A stretch of DNA of 38,804 nt from Phycisphaerae bacterium (GTDB lineage Bacteria; Planctomycetota; Phycisphaerae; Sedimentisphaerales; SM23-30), in contig JAEIOG010000045.1 of NCBI GenBank assembly GCA_016342495.1, forward strand, positions 1 through 38,804. Reading direction: 5' to 3'. The notes beneath the pieces were generated by a model. The model had not been told where the DNA came from. It worked only from the letters and a program-made list of their open reading frames with translations, and ran no database searches. Shown here piece after piece: positions 23,907 through 33,028 of the stretch (the first letter of the stretch is position 1; every line of letters begins with the position of its first letter). The position numbers and the translations under genes are program-made.

Positions 23907-25903
23907 TTTCGGCATTAGCTAATTTGCAAACCTCTTGTACCGTTCTGGCCGCCAGCGAAAGCAAAGCGATGGCGATTGTCATCTTCCTTATGTTTGTAGG
24001 TCTGGTTCTGGGTCTCAGTTTCCACTTTGCCCGTAAAGCCAAATCCGCCAGTGGTTATTTCGCTGCCGGCGGCACCATTCACTGGGCCGTCAATGGCATC
24101 AGCTTTGCTGGTGACTATCTATCTGCTGCTTCATTTCTAGGCATTTGTGGCATGATCGCAACTATGGGTTATGATGGCTTCCTGTATTCTATTGGTTATC
24201 TTGCCGGTTGGATTGTCGCCCTGTTCGTTGTCGCTGAACCTATGAAACGCCTGGGCAAATACACTTTCACCGATGCTCTGGATTCTACTTTTAACTCAAA
24301 AGGCATTCAGTTGGTCGCTGCTATCAGCACCCTGGTTGTCTCTATCTTTTATCTGATACCTCAGATGGTTGGTGCCGGAACTCTGGTTACGCCGTTGCTG
24401 GGGATGCCTCACTGGGCTGGTGTTATCATGGTTGGTGTTATCGTTATCACCATCGTAGCTACCGCTGGTATGACTTCAACAACTTATGTACAGTTCCTTA
24501 AAGGTGCATTGTTGATTGTTTGCTCTATCATATTAGTTATTGTCATGTGCGTTCGCGGCTTTACTACTGAACCGGATCAAGGTGGAGCGGTACCTTTCTA
24601 TAAATATGCAGCCATCAAAGCCACAGTTGATGGTGATACTATTAAACTTGATGATCCATCATATACCTATATTTCAACTGAAGTAGCTGAAGCAAAAGGT
24701 AAAACAACCGATTTTGTCAAACTTCGAAAAGATGAAAAAGATTCATGGTGGTCTAAACGCCAAACAGAAGACGGCTTGATTCTTGACGAAATTCAATGGA
24801 AAACTACCACTGCCGCTGGCATAGAAATTATCAATGGCATGACCGCAGATGAATTTAAAGCTATGGATCAGGAATTCGCACTTAGACCTGTTGGCAATCT
24901 CGAAACCATTGCTGGTGAAGGCGGACAATACAAAACTGGCAGTTTTGGCCCTATCAAAATGCTGGCTTTATTTGCCGACAAAGATACCATAGTTAAACGA
25001 TGGTCCGCTGGAAAAAAATTCACTGATAGCAATGGTGATGCCGTAATCGCATACCATCCTGTTTATACCGCAGGCAATAAAATCATGCGTCCAGGTCAAA
25101 AATTTAAAGTTGAAGGCTCTAAAATGGACAAGCTCAACTTCATCTCGCTGATGCTGGCACTATTTTGTGGCACTGCTGCCCTGCCTCATATCCTGATTAG
25201 ATATTATACTGTGCCGACTCCGGCTTGTGCCCGTAAATCTACAATTGTGGCTATTGGCTCTATTGGCCTGTTCTACATTCTAACCCTGTTTATGGGATTA
25301 GGTGCGATGGCTTCGGGAGTTATCAATCTGGAAGATGGCAATATGTCGGCTCCATTGCTGGCTAAGTCATTTGGCATGTTCCTGTTTGCGATCATTTCAG
25401 CTATTGCCTTTGCTACGGTGCTTGGCACTGTATCTGGCCTGATTGTTGCATCTTCTGGTGCTATTGCTCATGATGTAATGGATCGTTTCCTCAGATTAAA
25501 AATGACTGACAAACAGAAAGTCTTTGCTGGAAAAATCGCCGCACTTTGCGTTGGTGCTGTCGCCATCGTGCTGGGCATCCTCTTTAAGGGTATGAATGTA
25601 TCGTTTTTGGTAGGATGGGCTTTTGCCGTTGCTGCATCAGCTAACTTACCTGCGATCATCATGTTACTGTTCTGGAAGAAGACCACCTCTAAGGGGATTG
25701 TCGCTTCTGTTCTTGTCGGCATGATTTCAGCTTTGACTATCATTTTGCTATCGCCGACAATGTGGGCTAAATATGGCCTGACCTCAACGGCTCCAATCCC
25801 ATTGGACAATCCCGGTATCGTCTCAATCCCACTGAGCTTTATCGCTTTGATCGTTGTCTCTTTGATAACAAAAGGATGCGATAAAGACGCTGTCCTTGAC
25901 TGA
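23903..25903 (+). CDS. Sodium:solute symporter (ActP-like) with a large extra loop domain
   Basis: A 666-residue SSS-family transporter. The N-terminal half has the family pattern (ARKAKSASGYFAAGGTIHWA, then NGISFAGDYLSAASFLGICG; AGMTSTTYVQFLKGALLI). The C-terminal half resumes at NFISLMLALFCGTAALPHIL and IRYYTVPTPACARKS, typical of acetate/pyruvate-type carriers. It uses the sodium gradient to import a small carboxylate, by family knowledge. Unusually, about 185 residues (roughly 221-405) are inserted between membrane helices; they are polar and non-membrane, with many Asp, Lys and Thr. E. coli ActP is ~549 residues, so the insert explains the extra length. It forms an operon with DUF485 and ends at a good terminator. 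Confidence 0.9.
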   Translation: MISALANLQTSCTVLAASESKAMAIVIFLMFVGLVLGLSFHFARKAKSASGYFAAGGTIHWAVNGISFAGDYLSAASFLGICGMIATMGYDGFLYSIGYLAGWIVALFVVAEPMKRLGKYTFTDALDSTFNSKGIQLVAAISTLVVSIFYLIPQMVGAGTLVTPLLGMPHWAGVIMVGVIVITIVATAGMTSTTYVQFLKGALLIVCSIILVIVMCVRGFTTEPDQGGAVPFYKYAAIKATVDGDTIKLDDPSYTYISTEVAEAKGKTTDFVKLRKDEKDSWWSKRQTEDGLILDEIQWKTTTAAGIEIINGMTADEFKAMDQEFALRPVGNLETIAGEGGQYKTGSFGPIKMLALFADKDTIVKRWSAGKKFTDSNGDAVIAYHPVYTAGNKIMRPGQKFKVEGSKMDKLNFISLMLALFCGTAALPHILIRYYTVPTPACARKSTIVAIGSIGLFYILTLFMGLGAMASGVINLEDGNMSAPLLAKSFGMFLFAIISAIAFATVLGTVSGLIVASSGAIAHDVMDRFLRLKMTDKQKVFAGKIAALCVGAVAIVLGILFKGMNVSFLVGWAFAVAASANLPAIIMLLFWKKTTSKGIVASVLVGMISALTIILLSPTMWAKYGLTSTAPIPLDNPGIVSIPLSFIALIVVSLITKGCDKDAVLD

Positions 25904-25924
25904 TCAATCAATACTCGCAAAATC

Positions 25925-25956
25925 AAAGCTCATGGCAATAGTCATGGGCTTTTTTT
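25925..25956 (+). terminator. Rho-independent terminator of the symporter operon
   Basis: AAAGCTCATG pairs with CATGGGCTTT (one G-T wobble) around an 8-base loop and runs into seven T, 22 nt after the symporter stop. Confidence 0.75.
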
Positions 25957-25976
25957 ATCTCTAATATTCTGCGCAT

Positions 25977-26013
25977 AAAAAAAGCTGAGCATAATTTTCA
26001 TTATCTCAGCTTT
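25977..26013 (-). terminator. Rho-independent terminator of efp
   Basis: On the minus strand AAAGCTGAG pairs perfectly with CTCAGCTTT; ATAAT/ATTAT extends the stem after a bulge, and a run of seven T follows. It lies 17 nt after the efp stop. Confidence 0.8.
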
Positions 26014-26029
26014 CAACAGTTTAACTGAT

Positions 26030-26593
26030 TTATTTTTTAACTCGTTCGAGATATTCACCTGTACGAGTATCAATGCGAAGCATTTCACCATTTTCAATGA
26101 ATGGAGGTACAGTTATTTCCAAACCGGTTTCCATAATAGCTTTTTTATACTGATTGGTAGCAGTAGCGCCTTTGATAGTTGGTGGAGTATCGGTAACTTC
26201 CAGATCAACAGAATTCGGTAATGACACACCCAATGGCTTGCCATCTAAAAACTGGATTTCCACTTCGGTATTAGGTTTGCAATATTTAGTCCCATCAACA
26301 AAAACATCATCACCCAGCTCAATCTGGTCAAATGTTTCCTGATGCATAAAGATGTGGGTTCTACCATCACTATAGAGATATTCATATTTTTGACGGTCAA
26401 GGAACATCTGGTCCAGGGTTTCTTCACTGCGAATACGTTTATTTACGGTACCGCCATCAATCATATTTCTGAACTTGGTCTGGTAGATTGCACCACCTTT
26501 GCCAAGTTTGACATGTTGATAGTCCAATACCTGGCAGGGCTTACCATCGACGTTGATAACCATGCCTTTTTTCATATCACTTGCTTTAATCAT
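26030..26593 (-). CDS. efp: Elongation factor P
   Basis: A 187-residue protein of normal length with the three beta-barrel domains of EF-P: KOW-like N-domain (MIKASDMKKGMVINVDGKPC), central OB domain (DGRTHIFMHQETFDQIEL) and C-terminal OB domain ending in RIDTRTGEYLERVKK, a very conserved signature. It binds stalled ribosomes between the P and E sites and speeds up polyproline synthesis. The loop residue that is modified in many bacteria is Lys32 in KLGKGGA. No EpmA or EpmB gene is in the window. It is transcribed alone and ends in its own terminator. Confidence 0.98.
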   Translation of the reverse strand: MIKASDMKKGMVINVDGKPCQVLDYQHVKLGKGGAIYQTKFRNMIDGGTVNKRIRSEETLDQMFLDRQKYEYLYSDGRTHIFMHQETFDQIELGDDVFVDGTKYCKPNTEVEIQFLDGKPLGVSLPNSVDLEVTDTPPTIKGATATNQYKKAIMETGLEITVPPFIENGEMLRIDTRTGEYLERVKK

Positions 26594-26687
26594 ATTTCAA
26601 TTCCTGTTTATAAATTATTACTTGATTGTCAAGTATTATCCTGCAACTTCCATCGGTAGCAAAAATTGCATTATTTTTTCAATAACA

Positions 26688-26716
26688 TTGCCCAGAGGCC
26701 ATACCCATGCTAAACT
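26688..26716 (+). promoter_or_regulatory. Possible promoter of the MEMO-family gene
   Basis: TTGCCC at 26688-26693, 17 bases, then TAAACT at 26711-26716 preceded by TGC (extended -10). The matches are moderate; the leader to the ATG at 26812 would be ~90 nt. Confidence 0.3.
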
Positions 26717-26811
26717 ATAGAGTAAATGTTAATGACCAATATCGACACACAGACCCGTAAGAATATACGATTTACCCATTTTTGTCAACTTATTAAACAG
26801 GAAAAACAGTT

Positions 26812-27702
26812 ATGGAATTAAGAAAACCAGCAGTTGCGGGTCGTTTTTATGAGCAAAATCACGACAAATGCTTGCAGGATGTAAAAAATCTTTGCAAAAT
26901 CGATATCCCGTCAGATATCCAGGGCGACCTTCCTGAAAAAATTGTAGCTGGCATAGTCCCCCATGCCGGCTGGGTCTTTTCTGGTGATTTGGCGGCTATG
27001 GTGTTTAAAACTGTCAAAAACCAAAATTCCCATGTCGATACTTTCATAATCTTTGGCGCTAATCACACAGTAAGAACTGATATTGCCCTGATTTATGACG
27101 AAGGCTATTGGCAAAGTCCCCTCGGTAATATAGAAGTGGATACTGAATTGGCAGCCGAAATCATCGAAAACGCCAATGATAATTTATTGATGCCCCACAA
27201 ACAAGCTCACCAGTACGAACATTCCATTGAAGTTCAGATCCCTATTATACAATACTTATTCCCAAATGCTAAAATCGTGCCAATTATAGTTCCTGTTGAG
27301 CATGATATTTTCATGCTGGGCGAAATAATAGCAAATATAATCAAAAAAACGGAAAAAAACGTTGTATGCATTGCCTCAACTGACCTTACCCATTATGGTC
27401 CGCAGTATGGCTACACCCCCCATGGCACCGGAATCGAAGGAATCAGATGGGCAACCGAAGTAAATGACCAATGCTTTATCGAATTGGCGACAAAAATGCG
27501 ACCAGCAGAATTGATTTCGACTTCGGAAATTTCTCATCACAGCTGTGGTGCAGCCGCTACTGCCTGCGTGATCGAAGCAGCCAAACAGCTTGGCAGCCAA
27601 CAAGGGATACTTTTGGCCCATACCAACAGTAATGATATTATGCAGGAAAAATTCGGGCAAAGCTCAAACGATTCTGTTGGTTATGCCGCTATGGTTTTTT
27701 GA
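26812..27702 (+). CDS. amrB: MEMO/AmmeMemoRadiSam system protein B family
   Basis: A 296-residue protein of the MEMO family. The N-terminus MELRKPAVAGRFYE is the family signature. Likely metal/active-site residues are His51 (VPHAGW), His85 (FGANHT) and Cys245 (SHHSCGAAAT), matching the His-His-Cys set of human MEMO1; STDLTHYG (188-195) is a further conserved block. By family knowledge the bacterial form is part of the AmmeMemoRadiSam set, together with an AMMECR1-domain protein and a radical SAM protein; neither partner is in this window, so here the gene stands alone. Its reaction is not well established. The start is directly preceded by a purine-rich stretch (GGAAAAACAG). Confidence 0.93.
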   Translation: MELRKPAVAGRFYEQNHDKCLQDVKNLCKIDIPSDIQGDLPEKIVAGIVPHAGWVFSGDLAAMVFKTVKNQNSHVDTFIIFGANHTVRTDIALIYDEGYWQSPLGNIEVDTELAAEIIENANDNLLMPHKQAHQYEHSIEVQIPIIQYLFPNAKIVPIIVPVEHDIFMLGEIIANIIKKTEKNVVCIASTDLTHYGPQYGYTPHGTGIEGIRWATEVNDQCFIELATKMRPAELISTSEISHHSCGAAATACVIEAAKQLGSQQGILLAHTNSNDIMQEKFGQSSNDSVGYAAMVF

Positions 27703-27736
27703 AAGGGCAATATAATCAATCCTATGGAATTATGTC

Positions 27737-27863
27737 GGCCTTACAGGCCTGAAAAGAGTGGCGTGGGTTTTAACCCAGGGCGTTGCCCTGGGCTATGTTA
27801 TACTGGCCCTGCAGGCCGAATGGATGGGTGGGACAGGTGTAGAGACAAGGCATGCCTTGTCTC
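27737..27863. repeat. Cluster of palindromic intergenic repeats
   Basis: Three palindromes in a row: GGCCTTACAGGCC at 27737-27749, CCCAGGGC/GCCCTGGG at 27774-27792 (3-base loop), and a perfect 22-bp palindrome with the core CAAGGCATGCCTTG at 27842-27863. The last one repeats at 20868-20889. A CTTACAGGCC word also occurs at 20821. These look like dispersed REP-like elements that accumulate between genes. Confidence 0.6.
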
Positions 27864-27920
27864 GATTGGGGTTAGTGAGTCGCTACCGCTAGCCGCTTGT
27901 TTTGTTGGCGGTATTGCGAC

Positions 27921-28007
27921 ACAACCTCGCAGGCGGGGATCCAGGAAATGTAAACCATGATTTTGACTCGAAAACTGGATTCGACACCTTCGCGGGAATG
28001 ACACAAT
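27921..28007. repeat. MITE-like dispersed repeat, copy 1
   Basis: Ends with imperfect inverted repeats: CTCGCAGGCGGGGATCC on the left and the CGCGGGAATGACACAAT type on the right, about 85 bp apart. A second, better-kept copy lies at 38590-38680. The right end sits 43 bp after the cupin stop (minus strand). Confidence 0.65.
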
Positions 28008-28049
28008 TAAATTCCATACGTTAGCTCTGCAATCATTCTGAGTATAAAT

Positions 28050-28400
28050 CTATGGCTGATACTCTATTGGCACAAAGCATAACATTGAAGCGGATTCAGT
28101 TTCAGATGGATTCTTGAACTGATGTAATTCATTGGGCATAGCCATTATCACATCACCCGGTTTGGTTTCTGTTGGGCCATCTTTGGATTCGACAATAATC
28201 GTCCCTTTCAGAACTACAACCTGATGCTCAAAATCATGGGTATGCAAGGGAGTATTGCCACCGGGGGCGATTTCAAATTGCCGCATGGCAAAAGTAGGTG
28301 CGTTATCCTTAGGACCAAAAAGCACCCGAACACAACAGCCATTGGCCCCTTCCATTTCAACTTTTTGCTGTGGCAAAGATTCAATTGTTTTTATTTGCAT
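28050..28400 (-). CDS. Single-domain cupin protein
   Basis: A 116-residue beta-barrel protein. Cupin motif 1 is visible in GNTPLHTHDFEHQVVVLKG (two His, then Glu and His as metal ligands) and motif 2 in KPGDVIMAMPNELHQFKN (the conserved His near residue 91). The protein probably binds a metal and a small molecule in the cytoplasm; the function of such small cupins varies, and no specific role can be read. It starts 14 bp after the ndk stop on the same strand, so the two are likely co-transcribed. A dispersed repeat follows it. Confidence 0.85.
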   Translation of the reverse strand: MQIKTIESLPQQKVEMEGANGCCVRVLFGPKDNAPTFAMRQFEIAPGGNTPLHTHDFEHQVVVLKGTIIVESKDGPTETKPGDVIMAMPNELHQFKNPSETESASMLCFVPIEYQP

Positions 28401-28414
28401 GATACTAATCCCTC

Positions 28415-28876
28415 TTAATCCTTCCCTTCAATCCACTGATTAATAGTCAAATCATAATCAAGGATTTCCGATGGGTCGAAAAAGTTATTGATTTCGATTT
28501 CGGCAGCTTCAGGCGAATCTGAGCCATGGACAATATTTAACCCCCTTGAAGCACTATAATCGCCACGGATGGTTCCGCCTTCGGCATCACAGCCAAAAGT
28601 AGCCCCCATTATTTTTCGAGTCATCTCAATAACCCGCGGAGCCTGCAAAACCATAGCGACAACCGGCCCAGAAGTCATAAAATCAACCAGTCCCTGATAA
28701 AAGTATTTTCCCTGATGGGCGGCATAATGCTTAGCAGCCAACTCCGGTGAAATTTGCATAAATTTGGCGGCAATAATTTTGAGCCCTTTTTCCTCAAATC
28801 GCGAGATAATTCGACCAATAATCTGCCTCTGGACAGCATCGGGTTTGACAAGAATGAGAGTGCGTTGAAGCTCCAT
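28415..28876 (-). CDS. ndk: Nucleoside diphosphate kinase
   Basis: A 153-residue enzyme, slightly longer than E. coli Ndk (143). The N-terminal QRTLILVKPDAVQR and the active-site NIVHGSDS are present; His117 is the residue that carries the phosphate. It transfers the gamma phosphate between nucleoside triphosphates and diphosphates and so balances NTP pools in the cytoplasm. AAAGGAG precedes the ATG at a proper distance. The segment before the active site (CDAEGGTIRGDYSASRG) replaces the more usual form with Pro-Gly before TIRGD. It is followed by the cupin gene in the same unit. Confidence 0.97.
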   Translation of the reverse strand: MELQRTLILVKPDAVQRQIIGRIISRFEEKGLKIIAAKFMQISPELAAKHYAAHQGKYFYQGLVDFMTSGPVVAMVLQAPRVIEMTRKIMGATFGCDAEGGTIRGDYSASRGLNIVHGSDSPEAAEIEINNFFDPSEILDYDLTINQWIEGKD

Positions 28877-29265
28877 AAATACTCCTTTACTATGGCATTG
28901 ATGGCCTTTTCATCTAAAAAAGTCCTGATAATCGCTAACTCAGTCATCAATTATACCCAAACATCCCAAACCCGTCAACAACCCTGTTTCAAGTTTAGTT
29001 TATCGTAATATTATAGCGACCTAGTGCAGTGGTCATAAGCCAGGAAGCTTATGGGTCTTATGCTAATAGGACAAATTTTGGGTTCGCCACCAGATTAACT
29101 CGCTCACCCTATAATTTTTGACTTGCAAATTGTTTGAGCAGATGATATTTTCTCGATTGGTGGCTCGATAATGTATATCAATTGGTAAGTAAATCTGGGG
29201 AAAATACCAACTGCCAGGATTTTAATGATATTCATGGAATATTTTCTAAGAAAGAAACAGTAGCA
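28877..29265. other. Divergent intergenic region between ndk and the SNF2 gene
   Basis: No gene is seen. A perfect 7-bp hairpin (CATAAGC, 6-base loop, GCTTATG) lies at 29034-29053 without a T-run. An in-frame TTG at 29182 could extend the SNF2 gene, but no SD supports it. Confidence 0.4.
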
Positions 29266-31944
29266 ATGAGCGAAATAAGACTGACGCCTACGGGACAGCT
29301 ACGCTGGCAGGAAAACCCCGACAATCCCTCGGAACTAGAGGCACTACAGAAAATATTTGAGCAGAATTGGGCTCATGGGCTATTAAAACTTGCCGCTGAC
29401 AAATACAGAACCACAAATTCATTGACACTAAGATACTGGCAAGCCTTTGCTGAGCAATATCTGACCAGATTGTGCCATATTCCCGAATCATCAGACAATA
29501 TCATTGTCAACGAGCCTTCAGTTTCTGACCTTTCGACATTACTATTGTCAGCGCCGCCCATGGATGGCGGTGAATATCTTTCCATAACGGTTTTGCAACA
29601 AATATGGATGAGTCTGAGCGATTGGGTTAATCAGGCTATTAATCAGGCTGGAGGGTTAGCAAATTTTTTGCAAACGCAAACGCCGAAATGGCATCAGGTA
29701 GGTAGAGTATGTTTCCATTTAGCTGAAAATAAAACCAATGAAGTATATCCATTTGCGTTTTTAGCTACCTATTCCACTGGATTCGGTCTCGATGGGCGAG
29801 TCAAGCATTTACCTCTTCGCAAAGCAATGGAACAATATGCCGGGACAAAAAATCGTTCTGCTCTGATTAAACTGCTTGGACCTGTAGATCAAGCTTCAAA
29901 AAAGATAAATTGGGTAGGCAATCTGGTTGATTCCGGCGGAATTTATCAGCCATTGGCATGGACAGCAGATTCAGCCCATCAATTTTTGCAAACGGTGTCA
30001 GGCCTGGAAGATTGTGGTCTGACTGTTCGAATACCCAACTGGTGGAAAAAACGGTCTCGCCCACAGGTTTCAGTAACAATCGACCAAAATCGTAAATCTA
30101 AATTTGGGGTTGACGCATTACTTGCCTTTAATGTTGACATTGCCCTTGAAGGCCAAAAACTTTCCACAGCTGAAATTAGAGAGATTCTTGCAGGTGGCGA
30201 TGGTCTGGTTTTAGTTAAAGGCCAATGGATTGAAGTTAACCATGAGAAATTGCAGGAAGCAATAGACCATTGGCAAAAATTGGAAAAACAAGCTAACAAT
30301 GGCGAAATATCATTTATCGAAGGTATGAGGCTGTTAGCCGGGGCATCTGCCGATTTAGCTACAGAACCCCAGAGCGATCAGGAAAGGCAATGGGTTGACA
30401 TTTCTGCTGGTGGTGCTTTGCGGGAAATTCTTTCAGGTTTACGGGAGCCGGCCAATCTTGAATCGGTAAAAATTTCCAGCCAATTAAAAACACAATTACG
30501 CCCCTATCAGCAACAGGGGCTAGCCTGGCTGAATTTCCTGAGTGAACTTGGGCTGGGGGCGTGTCTTGCTGACGATATGGGGTTGGGTAAAACCATTCAG
30601 GTGCTGGCACTGCTATTAGCTAATCGACAAAAGAATGGGAAAAATAAGAAGCCGTCATTGCTGGTTGTCCCTGCTTCACTTTTGAGTAATTGGCGCAGGG
30701 AAGCGGACCGTTTTGCGCCATCTTTGAATCTTACTTTCCTGCATCCGGCAGAAACAGAGTCTAAGCAGATCGAAAAAATTGGGAAAAATCCAGATAAAGC
30801 TCTTGCCCAAACTGATTTGCTTGTCACATCATATTCCATGTTGACCCGACAAAAATGGCTGGGTGATATTGATTGGCATCTGATAATCCTGGATGAAGCA
30901 CAGGCGATAAAAAACCCCTCAACCCGTCAGAGCAAAGCTGTCAAAAAACTTTCCGCCCGCTCGCGTATTGCCCTTACCGGAACGCCGGTGGAAAATCGTC
31001 TTGGTGATTTATGGTCCCTATTTGATTTCTTGAATCCGGGGTTGCTGGGCTCGGCCAGTGTTTTTAAGAAATTCATAAAAGATTTGCAAGCTCGTGAACA
31101 AAATCAGTTTGCACCCTTGCAACAATTAGTTCGGCCATATATTTTACGCCGGCTCAAGACAGATAAAAAAATCATTAGTGATCTTCCTGACAAAATTGAA
31201 ACACCATGTTATTGCAAGTTAAGCAAGCAACAGGTAAAACTTTATGAACAGAGTGTTAATACCTTACGGACAACTCTTAAAAATACTGATGGGATTGCGC
31301 GGCGTGGAGCGGTTCTTCAGGCTTTGATGCGTCTCAAACAGATTTGTAATCATCCCAGTCAACTCACAGGTGATGGCGATTATAACGCAGCTAATAGTGG
31401 CAAGTTCCTGCGCCTTGGCGAAATCTGTGAGGAAATCGCTTCGCGTCAGGAAAAAGTGCTTATTTTTACTCAGTTCCGGGAAATCACCGACTCGATAGCT
31501 GATTATTTAGCAACTATATTTGGACGGGCAGGCGTGGTGCTTCATGGTGGCACCGCTGTAAAAAAACGACAGGGACTTGTTGAACAATTTCAAAATGATG
31601 ATGGCCCGCCATTTTTCATATTATCTCTGAAGGCTGGCGGAACAGGTTTGAATTTAACAGCGGCCTGCCATGTAATTCATTTTGATCGATGGTGGAATCC
31701 AGCCGTAGAAAATCAAGCTACTGACCGGGCATTCCGTATCGGTCAGAAAAAAAATGTTATGGTTCACAAATTTATAACCACAGGTACCATCGAAGAAAAA
31801 ATCGATGCGATGATTTCGGAAAAACAACAATTGGCCGATGAAATCCTCGCTTCCGGCAAAGAAGTTAATTTGACAGAAATGCCCGATGATGAGATAATGC
31901 AATTAGTAAGCCTTGATGTCAATCGTGCAATAATTGGAGAATAA
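29266..31944 (+). CDS. SNF2-family helicase/ATPase
   Basis: An 892-residue protein read from ATG at 29266; a TTG at 29182 would add 28 residues of unconvincing sequence. The N-terminal ~400 residues look like the bacterial SNF2-associated region (SAPPMDGGEYLS, GGLANFLQTQTPKWHQVG). The ATPase follows: DDMGLGKTIQ (Walker A, near 435), LDEAQAIKNP (motif II, near 541), ALTGTPVENRLGDLWSLFDF, then the C-lobe with IFTQFREITDSI (near 735), KAGGTGLNLTAA and FDRWWNPAVENQATDRAFRI (motifs V-VI, near 805). Such proteins move along double-stranded DNA or remodel DNA-protein complexes; the bacterial role is poorly known. A SWIM-domain gene follows after 5 bp, the usual partner. Confidence 0.95.
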   Translation: MSEIRLTPTGQLRWQENPDNPSELEALQKIFEQNWAHGLLKLAADKYRTTNSLTLRYWQAFAEQYLTRLCHIPESSDNIIVNEPSVSDLSTLLLSAPPMDGGEYLSITVLQQIWMSLSDWVNQAINQAGGLANFLQTQTPKWHQVGRVCFHLAENKTNEVYPFAFLATYSTGFGLDGRVKHLPLRKAMEQYAGTKNRSALIKLLGPVDQASKKINWVGNLVDSGGIYQPLAWTADSAHQFLQTVSGLEDCGLTVRIPNWWKKRSRPQVSVTIDQNRKSKFGVDALLAFNVDIALEGQKLSTAEIREILAGGDGLVLVKGQWIEVNHEKLQEAIDHWQKLEKQANNGEISFIEGMRLLAGASADLATEPQSDQERQWVDISAGGALREILSGLREPANLESVKISSQLKTQLRPYQQQGLAWLNFLSELGLGACLADDMGLGKTIQVLALLLANRQKNGKNKKPSLLVVPASLLSNWRREADRFAPSLNLTFLHPAETESKQIEKIGKNPDKALAQTDLLVTSYSMLTRQKWLGDIDWHLIILDEAQAIKNPSTRQSKAVKKLSARSRIALTGTPVENRLGDLWSLFDFLNPGLLGSASVFKKFIKDLQAREQNQFAPLQQLVRPYILRRLKTDKKIISDLPDKIETPCYCKLSKQQVKLYEQSVNTLRTTLKNTDGIARRGAVLQALMRLKQICNHPSQLTGDGDYNAANSGKFLRLGEICEEIASRQEKVLIFTQFREITDSIADYLATIFGRAGVVLHGGTAVKKRQGLVEQFQNDDGPPFFILSLKAGGTGLNLTAACHVIHFDRWWNPAVENQATDRAFRIGQKKNVMVHKFITTGTIEEKIDAMISEKQQLADEILASGKEVNLTEMPDDEIMQLVSLDVNRAIIGE

Positions 31945-31949
31945 TTTAT

Positions 31950-32951
31950 ATGTCAAGATATTTCTGGAGGCCATATGTTTCAGTGGCCGAGCGAAAAGCT
32001 AAAGCTTTAAAAAAAATGCAAAAACTTCGCGATAAAGGCAAGGAAATCTATCCTGTCGATATTGAGGGGGAAAAAATTGCTACGAGTTTTTGGGGTAAGG
32101 CATGGTGCGACCATTTAGAATCATTCTCAGATTTTGAAAATCGGTTGCCACGTGGCAGAACATATGTGCGCAATGGTTCAGTTTGCCATCTGGAGATTCT
32201 ACCTGGTAAAATCAATGCCATTGTCAGTGGCTCAGAGCTTTATAATATTTCTATCTCTATCGAACCATTGAAAGAGAACGTGTGGCAAGCGATTAAAAAA
32301 CAATGTAGCGGTAAAATTGGTTCGATGCTGGAATTGCTCCAGGGCAGACTGTCTGATTCAATTATGGGCATTGTAACTCATGCAAAAAAAGGACTGCTGC
32401 CGTTACCGGGCCAAATTGATTTGAAGTGTAATTGTCCTGATTGGGCCACGATGTGCAAGCATGTTGCCGCGGTACTTTACGGTATTGGCAATCGACTGGA
32501 TAGTCAACCCGAACTTCTATTTATTTTACGTGGAGTCGATGCCAGTGAATTAATTAGTGGTGATTTAGATATGACAATCTCCCAGACCGGTTCTGCTAAA
32601 ACCATTGCAAATGATGAACTGGCGGGTATTTTCGGTGCCGATATCGATCTTGATCTTGCTGATCAAACCAAGCCGACCCGCAAAAGAAAGAAGCGTGTTG
32701 GCAATTCAGAAAAAACAATCAAAACCAAAAAGAAAGCAGATGTTACGGAAAAACTCCCCCGCCTGCGTCCAACTGGTAAATCTGTGGCTAGAATTAGAAA
32801 AAAACTAAAGCTATCAGTCACTAAGTTCGCCAATCAACTTGAAGTTTCCAGCACAAGTATTTATAAATGGGAAAAAACTCCTGGGAAGCTAAAGCTAAAG
32901 GATAAAACATTGGAAAAACTTGCAAGTTTGCAACAGTCAATTAACCGATAA
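31950..32951 (+). CDS. SWIM zinc-finger protein with C-terminal XRE-like helix-turn-helix
   Basis: A 333-residue protein. The SWIM zinc finger is complete: Cys160-x-Cys162 and Cys169-x-His171 (KCNCPDWATMCKHVAAVLYG). Residues 1-120 carry the typical N-terminal part of SNF2-linked SWIM proteins (ATSFWGKAWCDHLESFSDFE, RLPRGRTYVRNGSV). About residues 225-270 are a Lys-rich linker (TRKRKKRVGNSEKTIKTKKK). The C-terminus (about 275-333) looks like an XRE/Cro-type HTH: VARIRKKLKLSVTKFANQLE, then VSSTSIYKWEKTPGKLKLKD. GGAG precedes the ATG. It forms an operon with the SNF2 gene five bases upstream. The extra HTH suggests DNA targeting of the SNF2/SWIM complex, an inference. Confidence 0.9.
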   Translation: MSRYFWRPYVSVAERKAKALKKMQKLRDKGKEIYPVDIEGEKIATSFWGKAWCDHLESFSDFENRLPRGRTYVRNGSVCHLEILPGKINAIVSGSELYNISISIEPLKENVWQAIKKQCSGKIGSMLELLQGRLSDSIMGIVTHAKKGLLPLPGQIDLKCNCPDWATMCKHVAAVLYGIGNRLDSQPELLFILRGVDASELISGDLDMTISQTGSAKTIANDELAGIFGADIDLDLADQTKPTRKRKKRVGNSEKTIKTKKKADVTEKLPRLRPTGKSVARIRKKLKLSVTKFANQLEVSSTSIYKWEKTPGKLKLKDKTLEKLASLQQSINR

Positions 32952-33028
32952 TGATATGGGAATATTGATTCAAAGCTTTTAATCGGTTCACCGCCATAAG
33001 TAATCGAAGGCGGGTGATAAATGAATTA

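Noticed and set aside
25468..25926. 152-residue minus-strand ORF inside the symporter gene
   Set aside because: It is the antisense shadow of a well-supported membrane protein gene and has no SD or recognisable domain.
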